Part shown: piece after piece, positions 14,532-22,309 of the stretch
How positions within the stretch are numbered: position 1 is the first letter of the stretch
Layout: each line of letters starts with the position of its first letter
Source: Candidatus Omnitrophota bacterium
GTDB taxonomy: Bacteria; Omnitrophota; Gorgyraeia; Gygaellales; Profunditerraquicolaceae
Length of the DNA: 35,640 nt
Direction of reading: 5' to 3'
Assembly (NCBI GenBank): GCA_023229385.1
Contig: JALNZI010000011.1
Span: forward strand, 1-35,640
Translations under genes and position numbers: made by a program
Notes under the pieces: model-generated
What the model was told of the DNA's origin: nothing
Seen by the model: the letters and a program-made list of their open reading frames with translations, nothing else
The model's database searches: none

Positions 14532-14545
14532 TCGTTAATTAACGA
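14532..14545. promoter_or_regulatory. Palindromic operator-like site upstream of the virion protein promoter
   Basis: TCGTTAATTAACGA is a perfect 14-bp palindrome about 35-45 bp upstream of the TATA box. The half-site TATCGTTAA (14530-14538) recurs in the 19-bp palindrome at the right end (35570-35588). A shared regulator is a reasonable guess. Confidence 0.5.
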
Positions 14546-14552
14546 AGTCTAA

Positions 14553-14576
14553 AACATATAAAAAAAGAAAAATGTA
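14553..14576 (-). terminator. T-rich terminator after the pilin-like gene
   Basis: The minus strand after the stop reads CATTTTTCTTTTTTTATATG, an archaeal oligo-T terminator, separating the upstream operon from the virion protein promoter. Confidence 0.65.
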
Positions 14577-15137
14577 TTAGTTTGCAGATGGTAATCTTAT
14601 AATAATAGAACCACCTTCATAACTAAATACATTATCATATCTATATCCTTTGTAATTCAAAGGAAAACACCCTTCAACAAATATATTTAAAGCACCGTCA
14701 TAGCAATTGTTATGTCCAAGATAAAGAAATCGTGGATGCACAAATTCATAAGGTTGAATGACTTTGTAATAATACTTCCACATATCTGACCTTTCCATAT
14801 AAAAGTCATTCATACCAACATTCAAATCTTTGCTATAAATAGGATAAAATTCATATCCTTTTATATCATAGGCAAAGACTGGCATACCAACTAAATCCAT
14901 ATCGTCAAGTTTCTCAAACTGTAAAGCAAACTTATCTTCTTTGTCATATAGTCTTATCCAATACTCTTTATATATTGGTTCTTCATGTGTATCTTGAATA
15001 CTTTTTTGAGTTTGTGTCTCAAAACTTCTAAACCACACAAAGTATGCACCAACTGCAGCAACTGCCACTGCTACCAATAGCATTACTGCTATAACTGGTG
15101 ATACAGCTTTTCTATGTTTTCTAAAAAATTTTATCAT
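14577..15137 (-). CDS. Pilin-like protein with archaeal type IV pilin N-terminus, 186 aa
   Basis: ATG 15137 behind GGAGTGAAACG. A short basic leader (FFRKHRK) is followed by AVSPVIAVMLLVAVAVAAVG, the typical archaeal type IV pilin N-terminal segment, with predicted cleavage after RK by an archaeal prepilin peptidase. The rest (about 45-186) is aromatic, acidic and beta-rich with two Cys. It could be a virion surface fibre, a decoy pilin or a membrane-anchored structural protein. The host pilin machinery would process it. Confidence 0.85.
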   Translation of the reverse strand: MIKFFRKHRKAVSPVIAVMLLVAVAVAAVGAYFVWFRSFETQTQKSIQDTHEEPIYKEYWIRLYDKEDKFALQFEKLDDMDLVGMPVFAYDIKGYEFYPIYSKDLNVGMNDFYMERSDMWKYYYKVIQPYEFVHPRFLYLGHNNCYDGALNIFVEGCFPLNYKGYRYDNVFSYEGGSIIIRLPSAN

Positions 15138-15143
15138 ATCGTT

Positions 15144-15563
15144 TCACTCCAAAAAACCTACTCTTTTGATTTCATCTGTTTGTGGTTCTATATAAACATA
15201 TTCATACCCTTTCCAAGTATTGCATATTGCACCACATACAGCATGTAAATCATCATAATCCATATCAGGTCTATCAAAATACTTATTCATTTCTTGACCT
15301 GTAATAACAATTACATTAACAATATAACCTTTTTTCATAGCATTATTTTGTAATGTAATAGCAAATTTTTCACAATCAAAATCCTTTGAATATTCCATTA
15401 AATCAGTATCATCTTCAATTATAAAATCTATGAGTTCATTTTTACTATCAAAATATTTGTAACCATTTGTAACTTCATATTTACCTGTTCCACAATATAA
15501 CAAACTTAAGAATACAAAAATGAAAATTAAAAAAAATGTTATAAAAAATGCTTTGCCTTTCAC
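15144..15563 (-). CDS. Membrane-anchored transglutaminase-like cysteine protease, 139 aa
   Basis: GTG 15563 follows GGTGATTAT. An N-terminal membrane helix (about 5-24) is followed by DCEKFA (Cys about 64), an LQNNA..KGY helix, DLHAVC (His about 107) and YIEPQTDE (about 125-131). Cys, His and an acidic residue in this order match the transglutaminase-like papain fold common in archaeal surface proteins. It is short for the family. Possible roles are maturing virion proteins or opening the host envelope; the next gene encodes the pilin-like protein. Confidence 0.7.
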   Translation of the reverse strand: MKGKAFFITFFLIFIFVFLSLLYCGTGKYEVTNGYKYFDSKNELIDFIIEDDTDLMEYSKDFDCEKFAITLQNNAMKKGYIVNVIVITGQEMNKYFDRPDMDYDDLHAVCGAICNTWKGYEYVYIEPQTDEIKRVGFLE

Positions 15564-15567
15564 ATAA

Positions 15568-15843
15568 TCACCATTTTATCTTCTGACCAACGTAAAACCA
15601 CATAACAGATGAAAGTGTAATAGCAATTGGTATAATGATAAAGTCTTGGATATAATAATTGGAATTTGCATCTGTTAATAATTGAAGTATAGTTAATTTC
15701 CAACCACACGAATTACACTTTGGTGCAATTGATACTCCAAATATTCCAAGCATACCCATACCATTTACAAATAGCCCTACCATTACATACCTTAAATTCT
15801 GTATTATATTTGCATCTGTTAAAGTCCACTTCCATATTTTCAT
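15568..15843 (-). CDS. Two-helix membrane protein, 91 aa
   Basis: ATG 15843 with AAAGGTGATATA is chosen over an upstream in-frame start. Hydrophobic helices at about 18-38 and 66-85 flank a loop with CNSC, a possible metal or disulfide pair. Its stop overlaps the ribosome binding site of the next gene. Confidence 0.75.
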   Translation of the reverse strand: MKIWKWTLTDANIIQNLRYVMVGLFVNGMGMLGIFGVSIAPKCNSCGWKLTILQLLTDANSNYYIQDFIIIPIAITLSSVMWFYVGQKIKW

Positions 15844-15847
15844 TATA

Positions 15848-16129
15848 TCACCTTTTAGCATCAAGTGCAAGTGCTCCAAAAAGGACTAACACTAACGGAA
15901 CAAGCATATTCATAAAATTATAAAACAATAAATCATTTACTCCATATTTCACGAATACAACACCAAGTCCAAAAGAACCTGCTACAACAAATCCAAATCC
16001 AATGACTGGATAGTTTTGTGGTATTATTCGTTTTATAACATCTGCTTCAATGTTATCCAATTTAATCAATTCGTTTAGTTTTCCAATATTTATTTTTAAT
16101 GTTTCATCTTCCATTTCAATTCTTTTCAT
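15848..16129 (-). CDS. Two-helix membrane protein, 93 aa
   Basis: ATG 16129 behind AGGTGGAAT. A charged N-terminal helical domain (1 to about 38) is followed by two hydrophobic helices (about 42-60 and 70-88). Size and arrangement fit a small virion-membrane protein. Confidence 0.75.
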   Translation of the reverse strand: MKRIEMEDETLKINIGKLNELIKLDNIEADVIKRIIPQNYPVIGFGFVVAGSFGLGVVFVKYGVNDLLFYNFMNMLVPLVLVLFGALALDAKR

Positions 16130-16159
16130 TATTCCACCTTCTTTGTTTTGTAAATGCCG

Positions 16160-16669
16160 TTATAGATAAATGCCGTTATAGACATTACCATCATCTTCTA
16201 ACATTTCAAACTTCATTTGTGCAATTCTTGCATTTTCATGGATTACACAATGATTATATACAACTAACAAACCAAAACTCTTTCCAGAAAATCCCCTATC
16301 CCAATATGAATTCTTTACATCACAGAAACACCTTAACATTGTAGAACGTGGTTTACACTCTGCCATAATATTATTTGGCAAATTTAAAAATTCATTAAAC
16401 TCAAATCCATATACACCTTCAGTTAGCCCTAAACAAGTATCCTTTTCACTCACTAACTCTCTCATCAACTTAGGCAACTTTCTATTTGAATTATCAAAAT
16501 CAACTTCAGGAACAGGTGCAAAAAATCCAGTATTCATCTGTGTTAAAGAATGAATATTTATTGTTAAATCAAAACCATTTGGTTGCAACTGTATTTCTAA
16601 ATTTCTAAAACCACAAATCATTGATTGTTCAACAATTAATTCTTTTATCATTTTAGAATTTAATATCAT
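16160..16669 (-). CDS. dut: dUTPase of the dCTP-deaminase family, 169 aa
   Basis: Recognisable family motifs in order: QPNGFDLT (29-36), ECKPRSTMLR (104-113), WDRGFSGKS (123-131), ARIAQMKFE (147-155) and a C-terminal YNGIY. The Asp of WDRGFSG matches the catalytic Asp of dUTPases. The Glu that dCTP deaminases carry shortly after GxSG is absent (SFGLLVVYN), so dUTP hydrolysis without deamination is predicted. This keeps uracil out of viral DNA. ATG 16669 follows GGAGTTGAA and overlaps the previous stop. Confidence 0.85.
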   Translation of the reverse strand: MILNSKMIKELIVEQSMICGFRNLEIQLQPNGFDLTINIHSLTQMNTGFFAPVPEVDFDNSNRKLPKLMRELVSEKDTCLGLTEGVYGFEFNEFLNLPNNIMAECKPRSTMLRCFCDVKNSYWDRGFSGKSFGLLVVYNHCVIHENARIAQMKFEMLEDDGNVYNGIYL

Positions 16670-16851
16670 AATACTTCAACTCCATGTTCATATTTCAAAG
16701 ATACTTTCAATTTAACAAGTTCCATTTGTAATATCTGCATATTCCTCTCTTGCTCATTGCATACATCAACAAGTTCACTTATCTTATCAATAAGACTTGT
16801 TAATGAAACTTCACCATGATTTAATCTAATTGTGCTTATAGGTCTTATCAT
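16666..16851 (-). CDS. Small coiled-coil protein, 61 aa
   Basis: ATG 16851 behind GAGGTGAAAG. Leu/Ile heptads from about residue 18 to 55 indicate a coiled coil. Overlaps the dUTPase start by four bases. Confidence 0.7.
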   Translation of the reverse strand: MIRPISTIRLNHGEVSLTSLIDKISELVDVCNEQERNMQILQMELVKLKVSLKYEHGVEVL

Positions 16852-16860
16852 ACTTTCACC

Positions 16861-19071
16861 TCAATACTCTTCATCTCTTGATACTTTCTTCTTTTTTCCA
16901 AATTTCAAATATGCCAAAAACAAAACAATTGCCACTATTGCACCACCTACAAAAGTAAAAAGACTTCCTGACAAACCTTTCCAAAAGTTTAATGCCCTTA
17001 CTGTCTTTCCTTCTTCTGAATAATCACTTGGTGAAAGTATATCAAATCTTATTGTTTCAACTTGTGCCACTGCTTCATCATGTGTCCCAACTAACTGAAC
17101 GTTTATACCAACACCATTTTGGACTGTATTCATCTGAATAGGAATTGAAATCAATTTAGTTTCACTACCTGTTAAATTAATGATTTTCCTACTTTCACCA
17201 CTTGCACTTTTATCCGATGGATAATTAACAACAATATAATTTGTTACTGCATAACTTTCTGAATTCTGAATTGACATAGTTAATGTTCCAGAAGTTCCAA
17301 CTTGATAAAATGTTCTATCCATACGTGGACTAAATATCTTACTCCTTTGACCACTTGGATTTGTAACTGTTATAGTAACAGGATATTTTACTTCTGGAAA
17401 ACTTCCAGATACAACAATATCTATTGGAATGTTCTGTTGTGCAACAAATACAGAACCTGTTACAACCCTTTTAACTTCAACCTTTTCAATACTACCACCA
17501 ACTATTTCACTACCACTCAACCCAACAAGTGTATTGCTATTAGCAACTATTGTATAATCAACAGCTTCTGGATTTGCACCAGTATTCGTAATATCAAATA
17601 CTAACTCAACACTTTCAGCAGTTGTAAAAGTATTAGACGGATTGAAACGAACATTAGAAACACCAACGTTCAAAGCACCACCCGGGAAAACATTGAAAGT
17701 CCCAACTTCTTTTTCTGAACCACGATTAATCCTAACCTTCATTCTATATGTTCCTTCAATACTTGGTTTGAAACGAACATTAAAAGTTTTACTTGAAGAC
17801 AATGTTCCTTTCTTTGTCATTTTTAAATTATTTTCTTCATGATAATAAACAGGTCTACCAGTAGGATTTTCAATGTAAAACTCCAGATAATCAATAACTA
17901 TATCCCTATCAAATTCTTTATTTGTATATACCAATTCAACATCTACATATTGATTAACTTCTGGTTTTTGAGTTAATAACAACATTGAACTTTCACTTGT
18001 AGGAACATTTTCCATAATTACTAATTGGTAACTTTCACTTGCACTAATAGGTGTTCCAATAATTCTTCCATATAATTGTAATGTATAAGTTCCTATTGGC
18101 AAATCTTTTTGAATACTTGCCATCTGTTGTAAATACATAGTAACTACTTGTTCTTTTGTAATACTATTAGTTGATTGAACTTGAATATTTTTCAAATCAC
18201 CACTAACAATTGTTCCACCACTACCAACAGTTGAAAATATAGCAAATCCTAAATCAACATAAACTGGATTTGTTCCAGAATTAACAACTTTAGCATAAGC
18301 AAAAATTGGAGTGTTATACTTTGTTGCATCAGGTGGAATGAACATTAATGAATAACTTGCTAATTCAACTGTAAGAGTAATTTCCTTTTCAGCATAAGCA
18401 GTAGATTTTCCAACTGGAAATGCTTTTGCTTTAAACTTCCATTCACCTGCACTATCAGTTGATTTAATTTTATAACTTCTTGTAATTGTCTTTGTGGATA
18501 CACTACCAATAGTAGAACTATTTGTTTCAGCATAAGCAGTTCCAGTGGGTGTAATTAAATATAATTCAATTGTATAATCAGAAGAATTAGAATTAAGATT
18601 TGTAACTGTAACATGCATTTCAACATTCTCATTTTCATATTGAGAAAAAGTTTGTTTATTAGTATCTATTGAAATATCAGTGGCATAAGCAGTTAAAGAC
18701 TTTGTTATATGTTCTTCTTCTACACTACCTTTTTGTATCCACACTTCAATAAGATATGAACCAGAACTACCAATATTAAAAGATTTGTATTGAGTATTTG
18801 GCGATTGTGCACCTGCAACAGTTGTATATTTACTATCATTACCACTTGCAAGAGACACTTCATTGCCATTATTTGTAACTTTTATCTCAACTAAAACATT
18901 CTGAATATTATAATCTGTATTATTCCTAATGTTAAATTGGAAGTTACATTTATTACCATGATTATAATATGTTTTATCAGTAATCAAATCAGACAAAGAT
19001 ATATTATCTTCAGCATTTACCAAAGGTAACAACATTTGGCACACAAGTAACATAATAATAATTTTTCTCAT
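16861..19071 (-). CDS. Secreted surface protein with Ig-like repeats and a C-terminal anchor, 736 aa
   Basis: A signal peptide (1-20, ending VNA) is followed by several tandem beta-sandwich domains of CARDB/NEW3-like appearance, each with motifs such as V.N.G.N and YTL.LY. One transmembrane helix (about 700-722) and a cytoplasmic KKKK-containing tail end the protein. ATG 19071 is preceded by GGGTGAAAAA and overlaps the previous gene (ATGA). It is a second large virion surface protein or a host-surface modifier. The tail-anchored, beta-repeat design suggests a spike or adhesin distinct from the 1281-aa protein. Confidence 0.85.
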   Translation of the reverse strand: MRKIIIMLLVCQMLLPLVNAEDNISLSDLITDKTYYNHGNKCNFQFNIRNNTDYNIQNVLVEIKVTNNGNEVSLASGNDSKYTTVAGAQSPNTQYKSFNIGSSGSYLIEVWIQKGSVEEEHITKSLTAYATDISIDTNKQTFSQYENENVEMHVTVTNLNSNSSDYTIELYLITPTGTAYAETNSSTIGSVSTKTITRSYKIKSTDSAGEWKFKAKAFPVGKSTAYAEKEITLTVELASYSLMFIPPDATKYNTPIFAYAKVVNSGTNPVYVDLGFAIFSTVGSGGTIVSGDLKNIQVQSTNSITKEQVVTMYLQQMASIQKDLPIGTYTLQLYGRIIGTPISASESYQLVIMENVPTSESSMLLLTQKPEVNQYVDVELVYTNKEFDRDIVIDYLEFYIENPTGRPVYYHEENNLKMTKKGTLSSSKTFNVRFKPSIEGTYRMKVRINRGSEKEVGTFNVFPGGALNVGVSNVRFNPSNTFTTAESVELVFDITNTGANPEAVDYTIVANSNTLVGLSGSEIVGGSIEKVEVKRVVTGSVFVAQQNIPIDIVVSGSFPEVKYPVTITVTNPSGQRSKIFSPRMDRTFYQVGTSGTLTMSIQNSESYAVTNYIVVNYPSDKSASGESRKIINLTGSETKLISIPIQMNTVQNGVGINVQLVGTHDEAVAQVETIRFDILSPSDYSEEGKTVRALNFWKGLSGSLFTFVGGAIVAIVLFLAYLKFGKKKKVSRDEEY

Positions 19072-19700
19072 TCTTTTTCACCCTTTCGTATCTTTTCATA
19101 ATTCTTAACAACATTAGCTGTATCATAAAACAAGTTTCTGTAAATATCTATTTGATGACTTAAACTCTGATTTTCAGCAATTAAACCTTCTTCGTGTTTA
19201 TCAAATATTAAATTCACAGTATCGTAACTTTCTTTGATACTTCTTGTTTTCCAATCTATATACTTGTATCTTTTTTCTTTGATGTATCCTTTACACCTTT
19301 TAACCACAATTCTTTTACTTGAAAAATCAAGAACAAATAATGGTATTTGAGTTAACATAACATTAGAAGTCATTGAAACGTTACCAATAGAAGATGGCTT
19401 AAAATATATGTCAACACAATCTTTATAATTCCACCCATTTTTTGCTATATTATTTGTTCTCTTAAAACATTTATACACACCCAATATAATTCCAATTTTT
19501 CCAATATCACAGTGTAAAGCATAACCCTTATAATTCTTTGCATTATCGTATATGCTAACTTCTGGTATATCAACAAAATGTTTAGTCTTTTGAGATTGTT
19601 CAAGTTCAACTACTTCTTCATTTACATTATCTAAATGTTTATCAATTAAAGTTATAGTATTCTTTGAACTTGTTTTCAAGTATTTCATTAAATCTTTCAT
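19068..19700 (-). CDS. Hypothetical protein, 210 aa
   Basis: Unrecognised; no signal peptide or membrane helix. N-terminal helix (about 1-40), then an alpha/beta section with several Cys and Lys-rich patches, and a helical tail (about 175-205). ATG 19700 is preferred; GTG 19718 is in frame but overlaps the GGTGA motif. The start lies inside the upstream gene by 59 bases. Confidence 0.75.
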   Translation of the reverse strand: MKDLMKYLKTSSKNTITLIDKHLDNVNEEVVELEQSQKTKHFVDIPEVSIYDNAKNYKGYALHCDIGKIGIILGVYKCFKRTNNIAKNGWNYKDCVDIYFKPSSIGNVSMTSNVMLTQIPLFVLDFSSKRIVVKRCKGYIKEKRYKYIDWKTRSIKESYDTVNLIFDKHEEGLIAENQSLSHQIDIYRNLFYDTANVVKNYEKIRKGEKE

Positions 19701-20079
19701 TTTTTGCAATACCTTCACCTGCTATACTTATCAATGTATCTAATAATGAATATGAAACCCCACGAACTACACCAAGTAAATCCATACTTGCACGTAACCA
19801 TTTCATATATTTATCATAAGCAGAAACACTTACACCGATAACACTCTGTAAGCTATTCTTATCAACATAATAAGAATATTTCTCATTGTAAAATTCTTTA
19901 AGTGTTCTGTAAAAAGTTTTATGTATATATGAATTTTCATCATTCATCATTTCAAATTCATAATCTATTAAACTTTCAAATACAATTGTAAATGGAACTT
20001 TAGGTTTGTCCAATAATATACAAAGATTATCATACTTGTGTTTTACTTCTATCGGCAAACCTATTTGTTTCTCAGCCAT
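19642..20079 (-). CDS. Hypothetical helical protein, 145 aa
   Basis: ATG 20079 behind GGGGTGTTTAG. Predicted all-helical with Tyr-rich segments (KEFYNEKYSYYVDKN), a Gly/Ser stretch (GVVRGVSYS) and a charged tail. Unrecognised. Second gene of the operon started by the 20400 promoter. Confidence 0.75.
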   Translation of the reverse strand: MAEKQIGLPIEVKHKYDNLCILLDKPKVPFTIVFESLIDYEFEMMNDENSYIHKTFYRTLKEFYNEKYSYYVDKNSLQSVIGVSVSAYDKYMKWLRASMDLLGVVRGVSYSLLDTLISIAGEGIAKNERFNEILENKFKEYYNFN

Positions 20080-20081
20080 AA

Positions 20082-20363
20082 CTAAACACCCCAATTCCTT
20101 AAATTTATAACATTTTTCTCAAGAGACAATCTTCTAACATTAATTGGACATGAAATACACTTTTCTTCTTCACAATCAGTATATAATATATAACCATCAA
20201 CTAACAACAAACTTCTATTTTGTTTTATTTGCAAATTCATTTTCTTTCTTTTATCACACTCTTTATTACAGTCGTCTATTAAAAGCATTAGATTTTCAAT
20301 AGAGTTAGAACCAAGTTTTGGCATTGATATATCCTTATGAAAATCTTTCTTCTTTTCTTCCAT
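20082..20363 (-). CDS. Small Cys-containing protein, 93 aa, leaderless first gene of the virion operon
   Basis: The promoter at 20388-20410 predicts transcript start near 20368, about five bases before ATG 20363, with no ribosome binding site, so a leaderless or near-leaderless start is likely. Cys at four or more places, including CISCP near residue 68, could bind metal. It may be a regulator, as it is the first gene of its operon. Confidence 0.7.
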   Translation of the reverse strand: MEEKKKDFHKDISMPKLGSNSIENLMLLIDDCNKECDKRKKMNLQIKQNRSLLLVDGYILYTDCEEEKCISCPINVRRLSLEKNVINLRNWGV

Positions 20364-20387
20364 ACAATCACACACATTATATAAGAT

Positions 20388-20410
20388 TTATATATATAAG
20401 TATCGGTAAA
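20388..20410 (-). promoter_or_regulatory. Virion-operon promoter (BRE + TATA)
   Basis: Minus strand ACCGATA (20408-20402) followed by CTTATATATATAAATC. Identical in design to the promoters at 6590, 29600, 35500 and 285. It lies in the 56-base gap before the gene 20082-20363. Confidence 0.85.
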
Positions 20411-20419
20411 TTACATATA

Positions 20420-20653
20420 TTATATCAACTTTCGTTTCTTGACATTTGCTAATCTTTTATAAAAAACATTTATATCAATTTTCTCACCAGTAATATGATT
20501 ATACAAAGACAAGAATTTAACCAGTGGAATATCAGTAGAAAATCTACTATCAAAATGTAATTTTGCAAACCATACTTCAATAACTGCTTTTGTTTGAATA
20601 GGAGTTAATTCTGTAGTTAATCCTAATCCACTAATTTTAACATCATCAGTCAT
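20420..20653 (-). CDS. Small hypothetical protein, 77 aa, possible helix-turn-helix
   Basis: ATG 20653 behind GGAAGTGAAT. The C-terminal half (IPLVKFLSLYNHITGEKI, then VFYKRLANVKKRKL) has the spacing of a helix-turn-helix with a basic end. Last gene of the replication module, adjacent to the packaging-type ATPase; may be a DNA-binding partner. Confidence 0.7.
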   Translation of the reverse strand: MTDDVKISGLGLTTELTPIQTKAVIEVWFAKLHFDSRFSTDIPLVKFLSLYNHITGEKIDINVFYKRLANVKKRKLI

Positions 20654-21823
20654 TTATTCACTTCCATTCATCATTATTTTCAAATCCTGTTGTATGTCTT
20701 TACACCTAAATATCCAATAATCATTTGCATCTAATTTTCCTTCAACTACCATTTGTTTTAATTCCATTGTAGCTAAAGTATCAACTTCTTCATCAGCACC
20801 AGATACCATTAAATCTTTTGGCATTATCTTTTTTATCAAAGACAATCGTTCTGCCTTTTTAACACATTTACTATATTGGTCAAAATATCTTTCATCATAT
20901 ATTAACTTCTTTGCATAATCTTCATATATATAATAAACACTTGAAGTATCTGAAATCATCATACTATCAAGATACTGCTCTTTCTTTCTTTCATATAAAA
21001 TTACGTCTGAACATTTAGGTGGATTTATAATAGTATAACCAAAACATCTTTTTTTATCGTGAGAATAAACAATTACTTTATTGTATCTTTCTATTGCTTT
21101 CCAACAATGTTCTATCTCTTTCAATATTTCTGAAACATCATGAAACATATAAAAAATATTTTCCAAATCTTTTTCTAATGGTTTTTTACCATCTTTCATC
21201 AACCAATAACACTTTATCAAATTCTGAAAATACAAATCAACATTATATCTCAAACCTTTATCAAGTGCTAACTTCAACTGAAATTGTCTTCTATACTTTG
21301 CGTCAACATAAGCATATCTCCAACTATCAAAAACATAATTGTATTCACCTTTTTTATATGTTGGTGAACACGACAATAAGAACATACTTCTTTTTCTTGT
21401 AGTATCATAAATCATTTTCTTTCTTCTTCTCAATGCACCAGAACCTTTACCAGAACTATCAGAAGTTTCATCATTTATAATAGTTTGTTTATATGCTTCA
21501 CCTGTATCTTTCCATTTATCCATCAACATAGACAACTTTTCATCACCATATACAACATTTGTTGGAGCATGAAATCTTATACCATATTTTCTCAAATCAT
21601 TTGCTTCACCCATAGCATTATAAGATTTTCCTGAACCCCTAAAATGAAGACCACCATTATAGTGGTTAATCAAATTTGAACTTTCACGTGCCTTTTGTTT
21701 TCTTTCTTTTTTGTAAAACTTTGTATATGGTGTTCTAACAGCAATCCACAATTCAATGTCATTATCTAAAACACTATCTTGCATTTTTTTTACCATTGCA
21801 GGTGCAGTAAATATAAAAGCCAT
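20654..21823 (-). CDS. Packaging-type P-loop ATPase, 389 aa
   Basis: Walker A region HFRGSGKSYNA (60-70) and Walker B TIINDE (113-118), followed by a conserved-looking polar strand SMFLLSCSP (145-153) that could be sensor-like. The short distance between the A and B motifs and the Asp-Glu end fit the FtsK/HerA-A32 group used by many viruses to pump DNA into capsids. The region after residue 155 is unusual and unrecognised. ATG 21823 follows AGGTGGTTC. A Zot-like or other P-loop role cannot be excluded. If it packages DNA, the terminal RNA at 97-258 is a possible partner. Confidence 0.7.
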   Translation of the reverse strand: MAFIFTAPAMVKKMQDSVLDNDIELWIAVRTPYTKFYKKERKQKARESSNLINHYNGGLHFRGSGKSYNAMGEANDLRKYGIRFHAPTNVVYGDEKLSMLMDKWKDTGEAYKQTIINDETSDSSGKGSGALRRRKKMIYDTTRKRSMFLLSCSPTYKKGEYNYVFDSWRYAYVDAKYRRQFQLKLALDKGLRYNVDLYFQNLIKCYWLMKDGKKPLEKDLENIFYMFHDVSEILKEIEHCWKAIERYNKVIVYSHDKKRCFGYTIINPPKCSDVILYERKKEQYLDSMMISDTSSVYYIYEDYAKKLIYDERYFDQYSKCVKKAERLSLIKKIMPKDLMVSGADEEVDTLATMELKQMVVEGKLDANDYWIFRCKDIQQDLKIMMNGSE

Positions 21824-22309
21824 TTATGAACCACCATCAATTTTTTTATCCATGTCTTCTAATTCTTTTGCAATATCTACTTCATCTAATTCATATATAT
21901 CTGAACTATCATCGTCATCATCATCAGATATAAAGTCTTCCATTTCTGTTCTATCCAAGAATTTAACTGCTTTTGATATAATTAAATGTCTAACACAAGC
22001 ACATACATATTTATGCTGTTTAAGATTACTTCTTGTTAAAAGTTCAATTGGTTCTCTTATATCCATTGAACTCCCATCTTCAAAAGTATAAACACGATAT
22101 TCAGGAACTGCACCATAACCATACCCTTTATCTTCATCTTGTAATATTTGCAAAAAGGAACTTATATCAATATCATTATTATTTGACATACTTGTTCCTT
22201 TATGGTTCATAAAAGCAAAGAACTGAATTGACTTCTGTAACATATCATAAGTATCATTAGCTTTAAATATATCTTGAACTAAATCAAAACCACCTAACAT
22301 CATTGTCAT
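21824..22309 (-). CDS. Acidic hypothetical protein, 161 aa
   Basis: Starts at ATG 22309 behind GGAGATGAT, overlapping the polymerase stop as ATGA. A helical N-terminal part is followed by a tail with six consecutive Asp (about 128-133) and further Asp/Glu. It sits between polymerase and ATPase. A scaffold, DNA mimic or terminal-protein partner are possibilities; nothing decides. Confidence 0.75.
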   Translation of the reverse strand: MTMMLGGFDLVQDIFKANDTYDMLQKSIQFFAFMNHKGTSMSNNNDIDISSFLQILQDEDKGYGYGAVPEYRVYTFEDGSSMDIREPIELLTRSNLKQHKYVCACVRHLIISKAVKFLDRTEMEDFISDDDDDDSSDIYELDEVDIAKELEDMDKKIDGGS

